From Actinomycetes bacterium (lineage in GTDB: Bacteria; Actinomycetota; Actinomycetes; Mycobacteriales; Mycobacteriaceae): 64,000 nt of DNA. This document shows, one piece after another, positions 60,180 through 64,000 of the stretch. The notes below the pieces were generated by a model. It worked only from the letters and a program-made list of their open reading frames with translations, had not been told where the DNA came from and did not search any database. A program made the translations under genes and the position numbers. The stretch is taken from contig JAKOYE010000224.1 of NCBI GenBank assembly GCA_029780675.1, positions 1 through 64,000 on the forward strand. The letters are read 5' to 3'. Every line of letters starts with the position of its first letter. Within the stretch, counting starts at the first letter, position 1.

Positions 60180-61961
60180 ATGACCACCCAGTGCCGCCGC
60201 GCGCGGGCCGGGGCGCTGCTGATCGTCGCGCTACTGGCCCTCGGCCTGCTCTGCGCCCCGACCGCCGGCGCCGACCAATGCGCACCGCCCGGTGAGCAGG
60301 CGGCCAGTGCGCTGCCCACCAACCTCGCCGCCGCGGCGGCCGGGCCGGGCGACGACAAGTACACGACAGCCGGCACCGAACCGCTGGGTGCCATCGACGT
60401 CGACGCGCTGCGGCTGATCAAGCCCGGCACCCTGACGGTGGGCACGCTGTCCGACGCCCCGCCGAGCATCTGCATCAACGCCGCAGGCCAGTTCACCGGG
60501 TTCGACAACGAGGTACTGCGGGCCATCGCCGACAAGATCGGGCTGCGGATCGAGTTCGTCGGCACGGACTTCTCCGGTCTGCTGGCCCAGGTGGCCAGTC
60601 GGCGGTTCGACGCCGGATCGTCGTCGATCACCACCACGGAGGCCCGTCGAAAGACCGTCGGATTCACCAACGGCTACGACTTCGGCTACTTCTCTCTGGT
60701 GGTCCCCAGCGGGTCGCCGATCACCGGGTTCGACCAGTTGGGTGCCGGCCAGCGGATCGGCGTCGTGCAGGGCACCGTCCAGGAGGCCTACGTCGTCGAC
60801 ACCCTCGGCCTCCAGCCGGTGAAGTTCCCGGATTACAACACCGTCTACGCCAGCCTCAAGACCCGCCAGATCGACGCCTGGGTCGCACCGTCCCAGCAGG
60901 CGCAAGGCACGGTTCGGCCCGGTGATCCGGCGGTGATCATCGAGAACACCTTCAGCCTCGACAATTTCGTGGCCTACGCGGTGGCCAAGGAGAACCAGCC
61001 GCTCATCGACGCACTCAACGCCGGTTTGGACGCCGTGATCGCTGACGGCACCTGGTCGCGGCTGTACTCGGAGTGGGTGCCCCGGGCGCTACCGCCCGGG
61101 TGGAAGCCCGGGTCCAAGGCCGCGCCGCTGCCGACGCTGCCCGACTTCGCCGCCATCGCCGCGTCGCGCACCAAACCGGCAGCGGCACCGATTGCCGAGA
61201 AGTCGGTGCTGAGCCAGCTCGGCGATTCGTTCCTGGACTGGGAGCTCTACAAGAAAGCCATCCCCGACCTGATCCAGACCGGCCTGCCGAACACCCTGAT
61301 CCTGACCATCAGCGCCAGCATCATCGGTCTGTTCCTGGGCCTGGGCCTCGCCGTCGCGGGGATATCCCGATCGCGGTGGCTGCGGTGGCCCGCCCGGATC
61401 TACACCGACATCTTCCGAGGTCTGCCCGAGGTGGTGATCATCCTGTTGATCGGGCTGGGCATCGGTCCGATCGTCGGCGGACTGACCGGCAACAACCCCT
61501 ACCCGTTGGGCATCGCGGCGTTGGGCCTGATGGCGGCGGCCTACATCGGCGAGATTCTGCGCTCCGGCATCCAGAGCGTGGAGGCCGGACAGCTGGAGGC
61601 GTCCCGGGCACTGGGGTTCAGCTACTCCTCCTCGATGCGTCTGGTCGTCATCCCCCAGGGTATCCGCCGGGTACTGCCGGCCCTGATGAACCAGTTCATC
61701 TCGCTGCTCAAGGCATCCTCGCTGGTCTACTTCCTCGGTCTGGTGGCCAGCCAACGCGAGCTGTTCCAGGTCGGCCGGGATCTCAACGCCCAGACCGGGA
61801 ACCTGTCCCCGCTGGTGGCCGCGGGCCTGTTCTACCTGCTGCTGACCATCCCGCTGACGCACCTGGTCAACTACATCGACAACCGTCTGCGACGGGGAAA
61901 GCGGGTCGACGAGGATGACGTGCCGCCGCCCGCGGCCGTCGCGAGCCAGGAGATGGTGTGA
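60180..61961 (+). CDS. Amino-acid ABC transporter: fused binding protein and permease
   Basis: The 593-residue protein has a signal peptide (LLIVALLALGLLCAPTAGA), then a solute-binding family 3 domain (GTLTVGTLSDAPPSICINAA ... near 80-300) and a HisM/GlnP-type permease with about five helices and the EAA loop (GQLEASRALGFSYSSSMRLV). It should take up a polar amino acid with the ATPase that follows. Binding-protein-permease fusions are uncommon but known in actinobacteria and Gram-positives. It has no counterpart I recall at this place in M. tuberculosis. Confidence 0.88.
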   Translation: MTTQCRRARAGALLIVALLALGLLCAPTAGADQCAPPGEQAASALPTNLAAAAAGPGDDKYTTAGTEPLGAIDVDALRLIKPGTLTVGTLSDAPPSICINAAGQFTGFDNEVLRAIADKIGLRIEFVGTDFSGLLAQVASRRFDAGSSSITTTEARRKTVGFTNGYDFGYFSLVVPSGSPITGFDQLGAGQRIGVVQGTVQEAYVVDTLGLQPVKFPDYNTVYASLKTRQIDAWVAPSQQAQGTVRPGDPAVIIENTFSLDNFVAYAVAKENQPLIDALNAGLDAVIADGTWSRLYSEWVPRALPPGWKPGSKAAPLPTLPDFAAIAASRTKPAAAPIAEKSVLSQLGDSFLDWELYKKAIPDLIQTGLPNTLILTISASIIGLFLGLGLAVAGISRSRWLRWPARIYTDIFRGLPEVVIILLIGLGIGPIVGGLTGNNPYPLGIAALGLMAAAYIGEILRSGIQSVEAGQLEASRALGFSYSSSMRLVVIPQGIRRVLPALMNQFISLLKASSLVYFLGLVASQRELFQVGRDLNAQTGNLSPLVAAGLFYLLLTIPLTHLVNYIDNRLRRGKRVDEDDVPPPAAVASQEMV

Positions 61962-62698
61962 TGGCACGACCGGAACCGGTGTCGTTGGGGGCCAGGGACA
62001 TTCACTTGTCGTTCGGATCGAACGCGGTGCTGCGGGGGGTGACGTTGGACGTTCCCGCCGGGACCACGGCGGCGATCATCGGGCCCTCCGGATCGGGCAA
62101 ATCCACGCTGCTGCGCAGTCTGAACCGGCTCTACGAACCCGATCGCGGTGACATCCTGCTCGACGGACGCTCCGTGCTCGCCGACGATCCGGACAAGTTG
62201 CGTCAGCGCATCGGCATGGTGTTCCAACACTTCAACCTCTTCCCGCACAAGAGCGTCCTGGACAACGTCACCCTCGCTCCTCGCAAACTCAAAGGGTTGT
62301 CCGCCGACGCGGCACGGGATCTCGCGCTCGCCCAGTTAGAGCGGGTTGGGCTGCGGCACAAGGCCGATGCGCGCCCCGGCACGCTGTCCGGCGGACAGCA
62401 GCAGCGGGTCGCGATCGCCCGTGCGCTGGCGATGGAACCGCAGGTGATGTTCTTCGACGAGGCCACCTCGGCGTTGGATCCGGAACTGGTCAAGGGCATC
62501 CTCGCGCTGATCGCCGACCTGGGATCGGATGGACTGACCATGATCGCCGTGACCCACGAGATGGGCTTTGCCCGATCTTCCGCCGACGCGGTGATCTTCA
62601 TGGACCACGGCGTGGTGATCGAGTCCGGTCCCCCCGAGCAGATCTTCACCGCCGCGAAGACCGACCGACTGCAACGGTTCCTCTCCCAGGTGCTCTGA
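61958..62698 (+). CDS. Amino-acid ABC transporter ATP-binding protein
   Basis: The 246-residue GlnQ/HisP-type ATPase has Walker A GPSGSGKSTLL, Q-loop MVFQHFNLFPHKSV, signature LSGGQQQRVAIARAL, Walker B VMFFDEATSALDPEL and an H-loop VTHEMGFAR. GTG 61958 overlaps the permease stop by 4 bp; ATG 61961 is the next codon. Confidence 0.93.
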   Translation: MMARPEPVSLGARDIHLSFGSNAVLRGVTLDVPAGTTAAIIGPSGSGKSTLLRSLNRLYEPDRGDILLDGRSVLADDPDKLRQRIGMVFQHFNLFPHKSVLDNVTLAPRKLKGLSADAARDLALAQLERVGLRHKADARPGTLSGGQQQRVAIARALAMEPQVMFFDEATSALDPELVKGILALIADLGSDGLTMIAVTHEMGFARSSADAVIFMDHGVVIESGPPEQIFTAAKTDRLQRFLSQVL

Positions 62699-62756
62699 CT
62701 CCCCGGTGCTCTGACCTGATCCGGCCCGCACCGCAAAGCGGTTAGACTGCAAAACC

Positions 62757-63209
62757 ATGTCCGAGGGCCAGCAACAGGTCACCGCGCTGGCGGCTGATCT
62801 GCAACGTGTGCTGGCCAGGCTGCTGACCGTTGTGCGCAGAGGGGACAGCGGAAGCGGATCGCGACCGGACCTGACGATGGCGCAGGTGTCCATCCTGCTG
62901 ACGCTCATCGACAGCGGGCCGATCAGGATGACCGAACTGGCCGCCCGGGAGCGGGTGCGCACACCCACCACGACGGTGGCAATCCGCCGCCTGGAGAAGC
63001 TGGGTCTGGTCGAGCGGTCCCGCGATCCCTCCGACATGCGGGCGGTGTTGGTGGAAGTGACCCCGCAGGGGATGGTCCAGTACCGGGAAGCCCTCGAGGC
63101 ACGCCGGACCCACCTGGCCGAACTGCTGACCCGGCTCACCGACGAGGAACGGGCCGATCTGGTGCGGGCACTCAAACCGCTGGAACGGCTGACCGCCAAC
63201 GAGGACTAG
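62757..63209 (+). CDS. MarR-family transcriptional regulator
   Basis: The 150-residue regulator has a winged helix LTMAQVSILLTLIDSGPIRM ... ELAARERVRTPTTTVAIRRL and the wing VERSRDPSDMRAVLVEVTPQ. It corresponds to the Rv0042c position. Ligand and targets are unknown; the amino-acid transporter 58 bp upstream is on the same strand. Confidence 0.9.
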   Translation: MSEGQQQVTALAADLQRVLARLLTVVRRGDSGSGSRPDLTMAQVSILLTLIDSGPIRMTELAARERVRTPTTTVAIRRLEKLGLVERSRDPSDMRAVLVEVTPQGMVQYREALEARRTHLAELLTRLTDEERADLVRALKPLERLTANED

Positions 63210-63212
63210 CCC

Positions 63213-63330
63213 CAATGCCGCGCAGTTAGGCGTGTGACTGTTGTTGCAATTGTGACACGCCGGGTTAGTTGCAATGCCGCGCAGTTAGGCGTGTGACTGT
63301 TGTTGCAATTGTGACACGCCGGGTTAGTTG
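63213..63330. repeat. Perfect 59-bp tandem duplication
   Basis: Two identical 59-bp units (63213-63271 and 63272-63330) begin caatgccgcgcagttaggcg and end gggttagttg. Each contains a short palindrome, ggcgtgt ... acacgcc. They lie between the marR gene and an insertion sequence and may be a target duplication or part of the IS end. Confidence 0.85.
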
Positions 63331-63359
63331 TCGATAGGACAGCGGAACTCCCGGTATCG

Positions 63360-64000
63360 ATGGTTTGTCCTCGCAAGACGCCATCTCACCAGGGAGTTCC
63401 GCTGTCTGTTCAGTCTGTCATTCGCGCTGGTCGCACTGATGCTCAGGGGCCGTTTGCGCCGGGTCATCTGGGTGAGTTGACCCGGATCGTGTCCTTCGAT
63501 CTCGTCGACGCCGCGCTGGAGAACGCCCGGGCCACCCAGCGGCGAATTCGGGTGCTGCCCTCCCGTGTGGTGGTGTACCTGTTGCTGGCCGGGGCGTTGT
63601 TCGCCGAGTTGGGCTACCGGCAGGTCTGGGCGCGACTGATCGCGGGCCTGGACCCGGCCACGGTAGCCACCCCGGGGTCCTCGGCGCTCTCGCAGGCCTT
63701 GCGCCGCATCGGAGTCGGCCCGCTGCGCGAGTTGTTCACCCTTGTGCGCGGCCCGGCCGCCGGCGCGCTGCGCTGGCAGGGTCTGCTGGTCTGCGCGGTC
63801 GACGGCACGTCGATGTTCGTGCCCAACACTGCGGCCAACATCGCGGTGTTCGACCGCCAAACCGGTCGGCCCGACGCCGCCTCGGGGTATCCGATGCTGC
63901 GCCTGCTGACGATCGTGGCCTGCGGCACCCGCACGGTCATCGACGCGGTGTTCGGCCCGTATCGAATCGGTGAAACCACCTACGCGCCGGCGGTATTGGG
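63360..64000 (+). CDS. IS4-family transposase, cut by window end
   Basis: The frame from ATG 63360 stays open to the end of the window (213 codons). It reads MVCPRKTPSHQGVPLSVQSV..., then LPSRVVVYLLLAGALFAELGYR, and a first catalytic Asp in LLVCAVDGTSMFVPNT, as in IS4-type DDE transposases with the N-terminal IS4 domain. The ATG lies between 15-bp inverted arms (63338-63352 and 63392-63406), so its use as the start is tentative. The second D and E and the right IS end are outside the window. Confidence 0.8.
   Translation, partial: MVCPRKTPSHQGVPLSVQSVIRAGRTDAQGPFAPGHLGELTRIVSFDLVDAALENARATQRRIRVLPSRVVVYLLLAGALFAELGYRQVWARLIAGLDPATVATPGSSALSQALRRIGVGPLRELFTLVRGPAAGALRWQGLLVCAVDGTSMFVPNTAANIAVFDRQTGRPDAASGYPMLRLLTIVACGTRTVIDAVFGPYRIGETTYAPAVL

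Noticed and set aside
1..64000. CRISPR array or Cas genes associated with the Tn7-like element
   Set aside because: No regularly spaced repeats or Cas-like proteins are visible; target choice is better explained by the TniQ protein.

Overview
The window comes from a high-GC mycobacterium, probably a fast-growing Mycolicibacterium-type species. The right third (46.1-63.2 kb) keeps, in inverted orientation, the gene order I recall for M. tuberculosis Rv0042c-Rv0058: dnaB, rplI, rpsR, ssb, rpsF, a PfpI-like gene, a mannosyltransferase-like gene, ponA1, Rv0049-, Rv0048c- and PadR-like genes, ino1, Rv0045c- and Rv0044c-like genes and a MarR gene. dnaB carries an in-frame mini-intein that begins with alanine, the hallmark of class 3 inteins in mycobacterial DnaB.

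The left two thirds is accessory DNA. A roughly 42-kb Tn7-like transposon runs from a TGTAGGTTC end at 4072 to a GAACCTACA end at 46124, 8 bp past the dnaB stop codon. Its machinery, tnsA-tnsB-tnsC-tniQ (46.0-39.4 kb), lies next to the dnaB-proximal end, the same polarity as Tn7 at glmS. Seventeen bases beyond its distal end is a second transposon right end (about 3944-4054) in the same orientation. Its internal repeat word is TGCAA instead of TGAA/TTTCA, so a second, related element with different transposase specificity probably lies to the left. The TetR, deazaflavin nitroreductase-like and MFS efflux genes at 0-3.7 kb are probably its cargo.

Cargo of the 42-kb element, left to right: a broken ynfA; a CDF metal exporter with an ArsR/SmtB repressor; a lipoprotein and MacB/FtsX-type ABC operon with two apparent frameshifts; two PAP2 phosphatases; a DUF347 membrane protein; a convergent response regulator/histidine kinase pair; a FetB-like permease; a P-type ATPase; tandem universal stress protein; Dps; peroxiredoxin; a methyltransferase; an SLC13 permease; a rhodanese; the operon cstB-sqr-cydA-cydB-cydD-cydC; DsbA-like and AhpD-like thiol proteins; a tRNA-Cys gene; a PCuAC copper lipoprotein; a DyP peroxidase; a YeeE/YedE transporter; and a micro membrane protein.

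The most striking system is a reactive-sulfur module at 22-39 kb. Six 16-bp palindromes of the form ATACCC-N4-GGGTAT (C/G-tract variants), resembling CsoR/CstR-family operators, sit at five promoters: peroxiredoxin/methyltransferase, rhodanese, the cstB operon, ahpD-dsbA, and pcuAC-dyp. The inferred pathway is sulfide oxidised by SQR, persulfide handled by the CstB-like dioxygenase-sulfurtransferase, and electrons passed through menaquinone to a dedicated cytochrome bd oxidase, a class of oxidase known to tolerate sulfide. No CsoR/CstR-like repressor is encoded in the window, so the regulator must act in trans.

Several cargo genes show single-base length anomalies, mostly in short homopolymers (6601-6607, 8004-8006, 20740-20747, perhaps 25520-25522). 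These could be sequencing errors or real slippage mutations. The far right (63.2-64.0 kb) has a perfect 59-bp tandem repeat followed by an IS4-family transposase cut by the window edge.
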